64,000 nucleotides of DNA from contig CP124680.1 in NCBI GenBank assembly GCA_029961745.1, positions 2,418,001 through 2,482,000 of the forward strand, read 5' to 3'. The notes below the pieces were generated by a model. That model saw only the letters and a list, made by a program, of their open reading frames with translations. It had not been told where the DNA came from and searched no databases. The position numbers and the translations under genes are program-made. This document shows, one piece after another, positions 1-7,765 of this stretch. Positions within the stretch are counted from its first letter, which is position 1, and each line of letters opens with the position of its first letter. The DNA comes from Nocardioides sp. L-11A. GTDB taxonomy: Bacteria; Actinomycetota; Actinomycetes; Propionibacteriales; Nocardioidaceae.

Positions 1-2
1 AG

Positions 3-431
3 CCGATGGGCGACTTCATCGTGCAGGTCGTCGGCGGCCCCAACCAGCGCACCGACTTCCACCTCGACCCGTACGAGGAGTGGTTCTACCAGTACCGCGG
101 CGACATGCATGTCGACCTGATGACTGACGAGGGGCCGCGCCGGATCGACATCCGCGAGGGTGAGATGTGGATGCTGCCGCGCAACGTCTACCACTCGCCG
201 CAGCGTCCCGACCCGAACTCGATCGGCATCGTCATCGAGCGGATCCGCGAGGAGGGCACGCTGGAGAAGTTCAACTGGTTCTGCATGGAGTGCGACCGCC
301 TCGTGCACGAGGTCGAGCTCCAGGTCCGCGACATCGTCGCCGACCTGCCGCCGGTCTTCGAGCAGTTCTACGCCTCCGAGGAGGCGCGCACCTGCGGCCA
401 CTGCGGCGCCCTCCACCCCGGGAAGGGCTGA
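3..431 (+). CDS. nbaC: 3-hydroxyanthranilate 3,4-dioxygenase (5' end outside window)
   Basis: Cytosolic extradiol dioxygenase that opens 3-hydroxyanthranilate to 2-amino-3-carboxymuconate semialdehyde in tryptophan (kynurenine) or 2-nitrobenzoate breakdown. Numbering from the first visible Met, the cupin core shows DFHLDPYEEWFYQ with probable iron ligands His19 and Glu25, and a third histidine in NVYHSPQRP (about 63). The C-terminus has a rubredoxin-like site of two Cys pairs (FCMEC, about 93/96; CGHCG, about 130/133), as in the bacterial enzymes. The family is usually 170-190 residues, so roughly 30-40 N-terminal residues lie before the window and the reading frame is open to its edge. The next gene encodes the enzyme for the following step and starts 8 nt downstream. 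Confidence 0.93.
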   Translation, partial: PMGDFIVQVVGGPNQRTDFHLDPYEEWFYQYRGDMHVDLMTDEGPRRIDIREGEMWMLPRNVYHSPQRPDPNSIGIVIERIREEGTLEKFNWFCMECDRLVHEVELQVRDIVADLPPVFEQFYASEEARTCGHCGALHPGKG

Positions 432-439
432 CGGCCGCG

Positions 440-1447
440 GTGGGCGGTCCGAGCGACGCCGACGACGTCTCGGGCGTCATCGACGTCCACACCCACTATG
501 TGCCCCAGGGCTGGCCCGACCTCGGCGAGCACCAGCCCTGGCTCCGGGTGGAGTCGGAGGCCGAGGCGATGATCATGGTCGGCTCGCGGGAGTTCCGTCG
601 GATCCAGTCGGACTGCTGGGACGCCGACGTCCGTCTGGCCGACATGGACGCCGACGGCGTCGACGTGCAGGTCGTCTCCCCGACCCCGGTCTTCTTCGGG
701 TACGAGCAGCCGAGCGGCGAGGCCGAGAAGGTCGCTCGCATCTTCAACGACCTCGCCCTGGAGATCTGTGCGCCCGGCGGCGGGCGGCTGGTGCCGTTCT
801 GCCAGGTCCCGCTCCAGGACACCGATGCCGCCTGCCGCGAGCTCGAGCGTGCGGTGGCCGCCGGGCACCGCGGTGTCGAGATCGGCAACCACGTCGGCGA
901 CCGGGATCTCGACGATGCCGGCATCGTCACCTTCCTGCAGCACGCCGCCGCCCTCGGCGTACCGGTGTTCGTGCACCCGTGGGACATGGCGTCGTCCCCG
1001 CGGCTCGACCGATGGATGGCGCGGTGGCTCGCCGGCATGCCCGCCGAGACCCACCTCTCGGTCATCGCGATGATCCTCGGCGGCGTGTTCGACCGGGTGC
1101 CGGACAGCCTGCGGATCTGCTTCGCCCACGGCGGCGGTTCCTTCGCCTTCTGGCTCGGCCGGTTCGAGAACGCGTGGCACCACCGCAACGACGTCATCGG
1201 CACGTCGGCGCAGCCGCCGTCGGCGTACGTCGGGCGTTTCTCCGTCGACTCCGTGGTCTTCGAGCCCGCCGCCCTGCGGACCCTGGTCGACGTGCTCGGC
1301 CCCCGCCAGGTCATGGTGGGCAGCGACTACCCCTACCCGCTCGGCGAGCGGCCGGTCGGCAGCGTCGTGCACCGGTCGACCTTCCTCGACGCCGACGACC
1401 GCCGGCTCGTCCTGCGGGACAACGCGCGCCGCTTCCTCGACGGCTGA
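440..1447 (+). CDS. nbaD: 2-amino-3-carboxymuconate-6-semialdehyde decarboxylase (amidohydrolase family)
   Basis: Metal-dependent decarboxylase converting ACMS, the unstable product of the preceding dioxygenase, to 2-aminomuconate semialdehyde and diverting it from quinolinate. The 335-residue product has the ACMSD metal set: HTH near the N-terminus (His17, His19), His179 in FVHPWD, His230 in CFAHGGGS and Asp296 in GSDYPYP, spaced as in characterised ACMSDs. I chose the GTG at 440 because it puts the DVHTH strand close to the N-terminus as in the family and has GGAAGGG 12 nt upstream; longer forms would run into nbaC. The 8-nt gap indicates co-transcription with nbaC. Confidence 0.9.
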   Translation: MGGPSDADDVSGVIDVHTHYVPQGWPDLGEHQPWLRVESEAEAMIMVGSREFRRIQSDCWDADVRLADMDADGVDVQVVSPTPVFFGYEQPSGEAEKVARIFNDLALEICAPGGGRLVPFCQVPLQDTDAACRELERAVAAGHRGVEIGNHVGDRDLDDAGIVTFLQHAAALGVPVFVHPWDMASSPRLDRWMARWLAGMPAETHLSVIAMILGGVFDRVPDSLRICFAHGGGSFAFWLGRFENAWHHRNDVIGTSAQPPSAYVGRFSVDSVVFEPAALRTLVDVLGPRQVMVGSDYPYPLGERPVGSVVHRSTFLDADDRRLVLRDNARRFLDG

Positions 1448-1552
1448 CAGGAGTCCGACGAGGGGTCTCCAACAGGTGGGCACGCCTCGATGACCGGGCG
1501 CACGACTGGTGGGATGGAACCCCACCCACACGTACAGCGAGGAGTCATCCAC

Positions 1553-4500
1553 TTGTTCTCGAAGGTTCTGGTCGCCAATCGCGGAGAGATCGCCATCCGA
1601 GCGTTCCGCGCGGCGTACGAGCTGGGCGCCACCACCGTGGCCGTCTTCCCGTACGAGGACCGGGGTTCCGAGCACCGTCTCAAGGCCGACGAGGCCTACG
1701 AGATCGGTGAGCGGGGACACCCGGTCCGCAGCTACCTCGACCCGGACGCGATCGTCGCGGCCGCCGTGCAGTGCGGCGCCGACGCGATCTATCCGGGATA
1801 CGGGTTCCTGTCGGAGAACCCGGCGCTCGCGGAGGCGTGCGCCGCCGCCGGCATCACGTTCGTCGGACCGTCCGCGGCCGTGCTCGAGCTCACCGGCAAC
1901 AAGGCCCGCGCCATCGCGGCCGCCAAGGCGGCGGGTGTGCCGACGCTGCAGAGCGTCGATCCGTCGACCGACGTCGAGGCCCTGCTGGTCGCGGCGGAGG
2001 CGATCCCGGCGCCGCTGTTCGTCAAGGCCGTCGCGGGCGGCGGCGGGCGCGGCATGCGCCGCGTCGACGACCGCTCGCAGCTGCGGGAGGCGATCGAGAC
2101 CTGCATGCGCGAGGCCGAGGGCGCCTTCGGCGACCCGACCGTCTTCATCGAGCAGGCGGTCGTCGACCCGCGGCACATCGAGGTGCAGATCCTCGCCGAC
2201 GGTCAGGGCAACGTGATCCACCTCTTCGAGCGGGACTGCTCGGTGCAGCGCCGCCACCAGAAGGTGGTCGAGATCGCGCCGGCGCCGAACCTCGCGCCCG
2301 AGCTGCGGGACCGGATGTGCGCCGACGCCGTGCGCTTCGCGCGCGAGATCGGCTACGCGTGCGCCGGTACGGTCGAGTTCCTGCTCGACCCTGACGGCAA
2401 CTACGTGTTCATCGAGATGAACCCGCGGATCCAGGTCGAGCACACGGTCACCGAGGAGGTCACCGACGTCGACCTGGTCCAGTCCCAGCTGCGGATCGCG
2501 GCGGGCGAGACGCTCGCCGACCTGGGCCTGTCCCAGGACAGTGTGCGGCTGCGCGGGGCCGCGCTGCAGTGCCGGATCACGACCGAGGACCCCGCCAACG
2601 GGTTCCGTCCCGACACCGGCACCATCACGGCGTACCGCTCGCCGGGAGGTGCGGGGGTCCGGATCGATGGTGGTACGACGTTCACCGGAGCCGAGGTCAG
2701 CCCCCACTTCGACTCGATGCTGGCCAAGCTCACCTGCCGCGGACGCACCTTCGCCGATGCGGTCGGCCGGGCGCGGCGTGCCGTGGCGGAGTTCCGGATC
2801 CGGGGCGTCGCGACGAACATCCCGTTCCTGCAGGCGCTCCTCGACGACCCGGACTTCGCATCGGGCCGGGTGACCACCAGCTTCATCGAGACCCACCCGC
2901 AGCTGCTCACCGCCCGGGCCTCCGGCGACCGCGGCACCCGGCTGCTGACCTACCTGGCCGACGTCACCGTCAACCAGCCGCACGGCGCCGTACCGGTCTC
3001 GGTGGCCCCGCGCGCCAAGCTGCCGGCCATCGACCTGTCGCTGACGCCGCCGGACGGCACCCGCCAGCGGCTGCGTGCCGTGGGACCGGAGGCGTTCGCC
3101 GCGGAGCTGCGGGCGCAGACCGCGGTCGCGGTCACCGACACCACCTTCCGCGACGCCCACCAGTCGCTGCTGGCCACCCGGGTCCGCACCCACGACCTGC
3201 TCGGCGTCGCCGGGCACGTCGCCCGGACCACGCCCCAGTTGTGGTCATTGGAGTGCTGGGGCGGGGCGACGTACGACGTCGCGCTGCGCTTCCTCTCCGA
3301 GGACCCGTGGGACCGGCTGGCCAAGCTGCGTGCGGCCGTGCCGAACATCTGTCTGCAGATGCTGCTGCGCGGGCGCAACACGGTCGGCTACACGCCGTAC
3401 CCGACCAGCGTGACCAACGCGTTCGTCGAGGAGGCCGCCGCGACCGGGATCGACGTGTTCCGGATCTTCGACGCCCTCAACGACGTCGAGCAGATGCGCC
3501 CCGCGATCGAGGCGGTCCGGGCCACCGGCACGAGTGTCGCCGAGGTCGCGCTGTGCTACACCGGCGACCTGTCCGACCCGGGCGAGCAGCTCTACACGCT
3601 CGACTACTACCTGCGCCTGGCCGAGCGGATCGTCGAGGCCGGCGCCCACGTGCTCGCGATCAAGGACATGGCCGGGTTGCTGCGCGCCCCGGCCGCGACC
3701 ACGCTGGTCACGGCGCTGCGCGAGCGGTTCGACCTGCCCGTCCACCTGCACACCCACGACACCGCCGGCGGGCAGCTCGCCACGCTGACCGCCGCCATCG
3801 CGGCCGGCGTCGACGCGGTGGACGCGGCGACCGCATCGATGGCCGGGACGACGTCCCAGCCGCCGCTGTCGTCGCTGGTCGCGGCGACCGACCACCCGGC
3901 CCAGGAGGGCCGGTCGACCGGCCTCGACCTCGCCGCGGTCAACGCGCTCGAGCCCTATTGGGAGGCGGCCCGACGGCTCTACGCCCCCTTCGAGTCCGGG
4001 CTCCCGGCGCCGACCGGCCGGGTCTACCGCCACGAGATCCCGGGCGGCCAGCTCTCCAACCTGCGCCAGCAGGCGATCGCGCTGGGGCTCGGGGAGAAGT
4101 TCGAGCAGGTCGAGGACATGTACGCCGCGGCGAACGACATCCTCGGTCGGGTCCCGAAGGTCACTCCCTCCTCGAAGGTGATCGGCGACCTCGCGCTCGC
4201 GCTCGTCGCGGCGGGAGCCGATCCGGAGGCGTTCGCGGCCGACCCGGCGTCGTACGACATCCCGGCGTCGGTGATCGGCTTCCTGCACGGCGAGCTGGGC
4301 GACCCGCCCGGTGGTTGGCCGGAGCCGTTCCGCAGCAAGGCGATCGCCGGGCGCTCCTGGACGCCGCCCGACGAGGTGCTGGCCGCCGAGGACGAGGCGG
4401 ATCTGGCGGGCGACGCGCCGGTGCGCCGGGCGACCCTCAACCGGCTGCTGTTCCCCGGCCCCACCCGGGAGTACGACGAGGCGCGGTCGCAGTGGGGCGA

Positions 4501-4948
4501 CCTGTCCGTCGTACCGACCCGGGAGTTCCTCTACGGCCTCCAGGCCGGCGAGGAGCACGTCGTCCAGCTCGCCGAGGGCAAGCAGCTGCTGCTCGGCCTG
4601 CAGGCGGTCGGCGAACCGGACGAGCGCGGCTACCGGACGGTGCTCTGCACCCTCAACGGCCAGATCCGCCCGGTCAGCGTGCGGGATCGCTCGGTGTCCG
4701 CCGAGGTCGCCGCCGCCGAGAAGGCCGACCCCGCGCAGCCCGGCCACGTCGCCGCGCCCTTCCAGGGGGTCGTGTCGGTCGTGGTCGCCGAGGGTGACCA
4801 GGTCAGCGCCGGCGACACGGTCGCGACCATCGAGGCGATGAAGATGGAGGCCGCGATCACGGCCCCGGTCGACGGCACCGTCCAGCGGGTCGCGCTGGCC
4901 GGCCCGAAGGCGGCGGAGGGCGGCGACCTGGTGCTCGTCGTCGGCTGA
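1553..4948 (+). CDS. pyc: Pyruvate carboxylase
   Basis: Biotin-dependent anaplerotic enzyme making oxaloacetate from pyruvate, bicarbonate and ATP. The 1131-residue chain holds biotin carboxylase (about 1-455; ATP-grasp glycine loop GGGGRGM near 162), the HMG-CoA-lyase-like carboxyltransferase (begins near DTTFRDAH, Asp529) and a C-terminal biotinyl domain with EAMKMEA, Lys1097 being the biotin site. Length matches the single-chain actinobacterial enzymes (about 1127). TTG at 1553 gives the family N-terminus MFSKVLVANRGE with GCGAGGAG 8 nt upstream; an in-frame ATG at 1490 would add 21 unconserved residues. It is separated from nbaD by about 105 nt without an evident gene. Confidence 0.97.
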   Translation: MFSKVLVANRGEIAIRAFRAAYELGATTVAVFPYEDRGSEHRLKADEAYEIGERGHPVRSYLDPDAIVAAAVQCGADAIYPGYGFLSENPALAEACAAAGITFVGPSAAVLELTGNKARAIAAAKAAGVPTLQSVDPSTDVEALLVAAEAIPAPLFVKAVAGGGGRGMRRVDDRSQLREAIETCMREAEGAFGDPTVFIEQAVVDPRHIEVQILADGQGNVIHLFERDCSVQRRHQKVVEIAPAPNLAPELRDRMCADAVRFAREIGYACAGTVEFLLDPDGNYVFIEMNPRIQVEHTVTEEVTDVDLVQSQLRIAAGETLADLGLSQDSVRLRGAALQCRITTEDPANGFRPDTGTITAYRSPGGAGVRIDGGTTFTGAEVSPHFDSMLAKLTCRGRTFADAVGRARRAVAEFRIRGVATNIPFLQALLDDPDFASGRVTTSFIETHPQLLTARASGDRGTRLLTYLADVTVNQPHGAVPVSVAPRAKLPAIDLSLTPPDGTRQRLRAVGPEAFAAELRAQTAVAVTDTTFRDAHQSLLATRVRTHDLLGVAGHVARTTPQLWSLECWGGATYDVALRFLSEDPWDRLAKLRAAVPNICLQMLLRGRNTVGYTPYPTSVTNAFVEEAAATGIDVFRIFDALNDVEQMRPAIEAVRATGTSVAEVALCYTGDLSDPGEQLYTLDYYLRLAERIVEAGAHVLAIKDMAGLLRAPAATTLVTALRERFDLPVHLHTHDTAGGQLATLTAAIAAGVDAVDAATASMAGTTSQPPLSSLVAATDHPAQEGRSTGLDLAAVNALEPYWEAARRLYAPFESGLPAPTGRVYRHEIPGGQLSNLRQQAIALGLGEKFEQVEDMYAAANDILGRVPKVTPSSKVIGDLALALVAAGADPEAFAADPASYDIPASVIGFLHGELGDPPGGWPEPFRSKAIAGRSWTPPDEVLAAEDEADLAGDAPVRRATLNRLLFPGPTREYDEARSQWGDLSVVPTREFLYGLQAGEEHVVQLAEGKQLLLGLQAVGEPDERGYRTVLCTLNGQIRPVSVRDRSVSAEVAAAEKADPAQPGHVAAPFQGVVSVVVAEGDQVSAGDTVATIEAMKMEAAITAPVDGTVQRVALAGPKAAEGGDLVLVVG

Positions 4949-4961
4949 CGGACTCGACCGA

Positions 4962-5396
4962 TCAGTCCCCGGCCGCGGGCTCGCGCTCGTGGCCGGGGCG
5001 CCCGTGGGTACGCCGGTCCTCCTTCATCTCGGCCTCGTAGAGGTGGCGCCGCCCGGCGACGAGCTCGTCCCGGGCGGCGCCCTCGAGCCGCTTGAAGTCG
5101 GCGTAGTAGCCGTCGTCGTACTCCTCGACGATCTGGAAGGTCCACCGGCCCCGCAGCACGTTGCGGCCGACCAGCTCGGTCTCGATCCGGTCGGCGAGCG
5201 CGCCGTGGCCGGCCGCCCGCAGCTGCTCGACGCCCTTGCCGAGGGTGAGGTCGGCGGTGCCGCTGAGCCGGTGGAAGGCGTAGAGATGGCCGCGAGCCAC
5301 TTCCACCGCCTCCAGGGCTTCGGAGATGTTGCCCAGCGCCTCGACCGTCAGGTCGTCGACGCCCTCGGGCCGGGTGTGCTCCTCGTCGCTCGCCAT
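4962..5396 (-). CDS. Conserved hypothetical protein
   Basis: A 144-residue acidic, mostly helical protein with no signal peptide or membrane segment and no motif I recognise. It has a central hydrophilic stretch with EEYDDGYYADF and an Arg/Glu-rich tail. It is convergent with pyc (13 nt between stops) and divergent from the reductase at 5496. The start ATG at 5396 was preferred over upstream codons because longer forms run across the SoxR-like promoter. The gene body is plausible because third positions are strongly G/C throughout, but no function is proposed. Confidence 0.7.
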   Translation of the reverse strand: MASDEEHTRPEGVDDLTVEALGNISEALEAVEVARGHLYAFHRLSGTADLTLGKGVEQLRAAGHGALADRIETELVGRNVLRGRWTFQIVEEYDDGYYADFKRLEGAARDELVAGRRHLYEAEMKEDRRTHGRPGHEREPAAGD

Positions 5397-5439
5397 GCAT
5401 CGATGATGCCCACCGGCCGGCACGGCACACGGGTGGCCG

Positions 5440-5470
5440 TTGACCTCAAGATCACTTGAGGTTCTAGCGT
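5440..5470 (+). promoter_or_regulatory. Candidate SoxR box and promoter
   Basis: The palindrome CCTCAAGATCACTTGAGG (5444-5461) matches the classical SoxR site (CCTCAAG-N4-CTTGAGG) in both half-sites. It lies between a -35 TTGACC (5440-5445) and a -10 TAGCGT (5465-5470) with a 19-bp spacer, the overlong spacing typical of MerR-family activated promoters. It drives the reductase starting at 5496. The box is seen directly; regulation by SoxR is inferred, and no soxR gene is in the window. Confidence 0.75.
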
Positions 5471-5495
5471 CGATCCCGACGAAGGGAGATCGACG

Positions 5496-6323
5496 ATGAC
5501 GACACTCGTGACAGGTGCGACCGGCAACACCGGGCGCCACGTGACGGCAGAGCTGGTTCGACGCGGGGAAGGCGTGCGGGCGTTGACCCGCGACCCGGGG
5601 CGGGCGGCCTCGGTGCTGCCGGACGGCGTCGAGCTGGTGGCCGGCACACACACCGATCTCGCGATGCTCGGCGGCGCACTCGACGGGGTGGACCGCCTCC
5701 ACATCACGGCGACGGCGGGACTCGTGGAGACCGGGCCGGAGCTGGTGCGCCGGGCCGTGGCCGCCGGGGTGCGCCGGATCACCGTGCTCTGGGGCGGCTA
5801 TGTGGGACCGGTCGAGGAGGCGGTCGCGGACTCCGGCGTCGCCTGGACGCGGCTCGAGCCGCAGGAGTTCATGTCCAACGCCCTGACCTGGGTCGACTCC
5901 GTCCGGACCGAAGGTGTGGTGCGCGAGCCGTTCGACCTGCCGAGCGCCGTGGTGCACGAGGGCGACATCGGGGCGGTCGCGGCGGCGGCGCTGCTCGAGG
6001 ACGGCCACGCCGGCAAGGCCTACAACCTGACCGGGCCCGAGGCGCTGCGGACGTCAGAGCGCGTCGCGCTGCTGTCCGCGGCCATCGGGCACCCGGTCGA
6101 CCTCGTCCGGATCACCCGCGAGCAGGCGGTGGCCCGGTTGGTCGCGGACGGCGTGTCCCCGGCCGACGCGGAGTACGTCGTCGGATGGCACGCCGACCCG
6201 CCGGCGGCGTCGTGGACGCCGGTCGACACCGTCGCGCAGGTGCTGGGGCGCCCGGCGCGGACGTTCGCGGACTGGCTGGCGGAGCACGCCGATCGGTTCG
6301 ACGTGCCTCGCCTCGCGTCCTGA
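5496..6323 (+). CDS. NmrA-type NAD(P)-binding oxidoreductase
   Basis: A 275-residue atypical short-chain dehydrogenase. The Rossmann motif TGATGNTGRHV starts at residue 6, followed by a downstream pattern (substrate-side WTRLEPQEFMSN segment) like NmrA and NAD(P)H-binding SDRa families. GAAGGGAG 5' of the ATG is a good ribosome site. The promoter carries a SoxR-type box, and SoxR in Streptomyces controls NAD-dependent epimerase/reductase genes of this kind, so a role in answering redox-active quinones or phenazines is likely (inference). The substrate cannot be told from sequence. Confidence 0.85.
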   Translation: MTTLVTGATGNTGRHVTAELVRRGEGVRALTRDPGRAASVLPDGVELVAGTHTDLAMLGGALDGVDRLHITATAGLVETGPELVRRAVAAGVRRITVLWGGYVGPVEEAVADSGVAWTRLEPQEFMSNALTWVDSVRTEGVVREPFDLPSAVVHEGDIGAVAAAALLEDGHAGKAYNLTGPEALRTSERVALLSAAIGHPVDLVRITREQAVARLVADGVSPADAEYVVGWHADPPAASWTPVDTVAQVLGRPARTFADWLAEHADRFDVPRLAS

Positions 6324-6375
6324 GCCCGCGGACTCGCGACGGCCGCTGTGCGACCTGCTCGACGACCGGGGTGCC

Positions 6376-7224
6376 TCAGAGTGCGGCGCGGAGGGCGTCG
6401 GCCAGGGAGGTGCTCGGGCGCCCGAGCAGCGTCTCGAGGTCGCCCGGCTCGACGTACAGCTCACCGCGGCCGAGGCCGAGATCGGCGTCGGCCAGGATCG
6501 CGGCGTACTGCTCGGGCAGACCGGCGCGCACCAGCGCCTTCGTGAGCTCGTCGGCCGGCAGGTCGGTGTAGGTGACCTCCCTGTCGAGGACGTCGCCGAC
6601 CGTGGCGGCGAGCTCCTTCAGGCTGAACGCGGCACCGCCGAGCTCGTAGACCGCCTTCGGCCGGTCGAGCAGGAGCGCCGCCGCGGCCGCCTCGGCGAAG
6701 TCGGCGCGGGTGGCGGCGCTGACCCGGCCGTCCCCGGCGGCGCCCAGCACCGTGCCGTGCTCGGCGTACGTCGGGAGCTGGTCGGTGTAGTTCTCGAGGT
6801 ACCAGCTGTTGCGCAGGAAGGTGTGGGGGAGCCCGGACGCCACGATCGCCTCCTCGGTCGCCCGGTGCTCGGCGGCGAGCGCGATGCCGGTCGTGTCGGC
6901 GTGGGGGATGCTCGTGTAGGCGAGGAGGTCGACCCCGGCGGCGCGTGCCGCGTCGATGACGTTCTGGTGCTGCGGGAGGCGCTCGCCGACCTCGCTGCCG
7001 GAGATGAGGAGGACGCGCTCGGCGCCCGCGAAGGCATCGGCGAGTGCGGCCGGGGCGGCGTAGTCGACGCGACGGGTGGTGACGCCGAGGTCGGCGAGAC
7101 CGGCGAGCCGCTCCTCGTCGCGGCCGAGCGCGACGATCCGGTCGGCCGGCACGCCCTTGGCGAGCAGGGAGGTGACGACGAGTCGGCCGAGCTGGCCGGT
7201 GGCTCCGGTGACGACGAGGGACAT
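6376..7224 (-). CDS. NAD(P)H-quinone oxidoreductase-like NmrA family protein (QorB/YtfG type)
   Basis: A 282-residue Rossmann protein starting MSLVVTGATGQLG, with the LRNSWYLENYTDQL segment typical of the YtfG/QorB branch, which reduces quinones with NADPH. It is divergent from an HxlR regulator 108 nt away; the same pairing (QorR-QorB) is known in corynebacteria, where the repressor senses oxidation. The convergent neighbour at 5496 is a distant relative. The intergenic region carries palindromes likely to be the HxlR operators. Confidence 0.85.
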   Translation of the reverse strand: MSLVVTGATGQLGRLVVTSLLAKGVPADRIVALGRDEERLAGLADLGVTTRRVDYAAPAALADAFAGAERVLLISGSEVGERLPQHQNVIDAARAAGVDLLAYTSIPHADTTGIALAAEHRATEEAIVASGLPHTFLRNSWYLENYTDQLPTYAEHGTVLGAAGDGRVSAATRADFAEAAAAALLLDRPKAVYELGGAAFSLKELAATVGDVLDREVTYTDLPADELTKALVRAGLPEQYAAILADADLGLGRGELYVEPGDLETLLGRPSTSLADALRAAL

Positions 7225-7282
7225 GGTGGGCGCCTTTCGAACGGTGGGAGATCGTGCTGTCGACGTCCTCAACGGACCGTTC

Positions 7283-7329
7283 GGGAAGTTGCTTCCCATT
7301 GGATAGTACGCACTTCGAAGTAAGGTACT
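7283..7329. promoter_or_regulatory. Paired palindromes in the divergent qorB-like / hxlR promoter
   Basis: Two dyads lie between the divergent genes: GGGAAG-N3-CTTCCC at 7283-7297, and a nested dyad AGTAC..ACTT/AAGT..GTACT at 7305-7329 that ends 3 nt before the hxlR GTG. Position and symmetry suit operators for the dimeric HxlR-type regulator, repressing both itself and the reductase. Seen in sequence; binding is inferred. Confidence 0.5.
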
Positions 7330-7332
7330 TCC

Positions 7333-7698
7333 GTGGCGGAAAGTACCGAGACGATCTTCGAGCAGTTCCCCGGCGGGGTGTTCCCGGCCGCCTGCTCGAG
7401 CCGGATGCTGCTCGACCACGTGATGAGCAAGTGGGGCGTGCTCGTGCTGGTGTCCCTCACCGACGGGCCGCAGCGCTGGAGCGAGCTGCGCCGGCGCGCG
7501 CAGGGGATCAGCGAGAAGATGCTCGCCCAGACGCTCAGGACCCTCGAGGGCGACGGCCTGGTCCACCGGGAGCAGCAGCCGGTGATGCCGCCGCGGGTCG
7601 ACTACAGTCTGACGCCGCTCGGCGAGGAGCTGGCCGAGGTGATGGTTCCGCTGCTGCGCTGGGTCGGGCGCCACGCCGACGAGATCATCGGGAGCTGA
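7333..7698 (+). CDS. HxlR-family transcriptional regulator
   Basis: A 121-residue winged-helix regulator. It has the family core: an N-terminal Cys (PAACSSRMLLDHVMSKWG, Cys18), RWSELRRRAQGISEKMLAQTLRTLE as recognition helices and the wing VDYSLTPLGEEL. A single Cys near the N-terminus is the redox sensor in QorR/YodB-type members, which fits control of the divergent quinone-reductase gene. The GTG start at 7333 sits right behind an operator-like palindrome. The gene ends at a conserved stem-loop shared with the convergent cobD. Confidence 0.9.
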   Translation: MAESTETIFEQFPGGVFPAACSSRMLLDHVMSKWGVLVLVSLTDGPQRWSELRRRAQGISEKMLAQTLRTLEGDGLVHREQQPVMPPRVDYSLTPLGEELAEVMVPLLRWVGRHADEIIGS

Positions 7699-7700
7699 CG

Positions 7701-7765
7701 CCGTCGTACCGGACATCCGGGTCGTGTTCTCGGTGGATTCACGACCGTTCTGTCCGGTACGACGG
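7701..7765. repeat. Convergent-end stem-loop, family A copy 1
   Basis: Perfect 15-bp arms CCGTCGTACCGGACA (7701-7715) and its complement (7751-7765) enclose a second, inner dyad GGTCGTG/CACGACC (7720-7726, 7740-7746). It lies at the junction of convergent hxlR and cobD, and its right arm encodes the last residues of CobD. Related copies occur at 24211-24275 and 30956-31018, each also between convergent genes, so it may act as a two-way terminator or be a REP-like element. Confidence 0.75.

Noticed and set aside
1490..1552. Longer pyruvate carboxylase start at ATG 1490
   Set aside because: Adds residues not seen in the family and ignores the good ribosome site before TTG 1553.
368..3217. 949-codon minus-strand open frame over nbaC, nbaD and pyc
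   Set aside because: Antisense to well recognised enzymes; composition is that of a GC-rich shadow frame.
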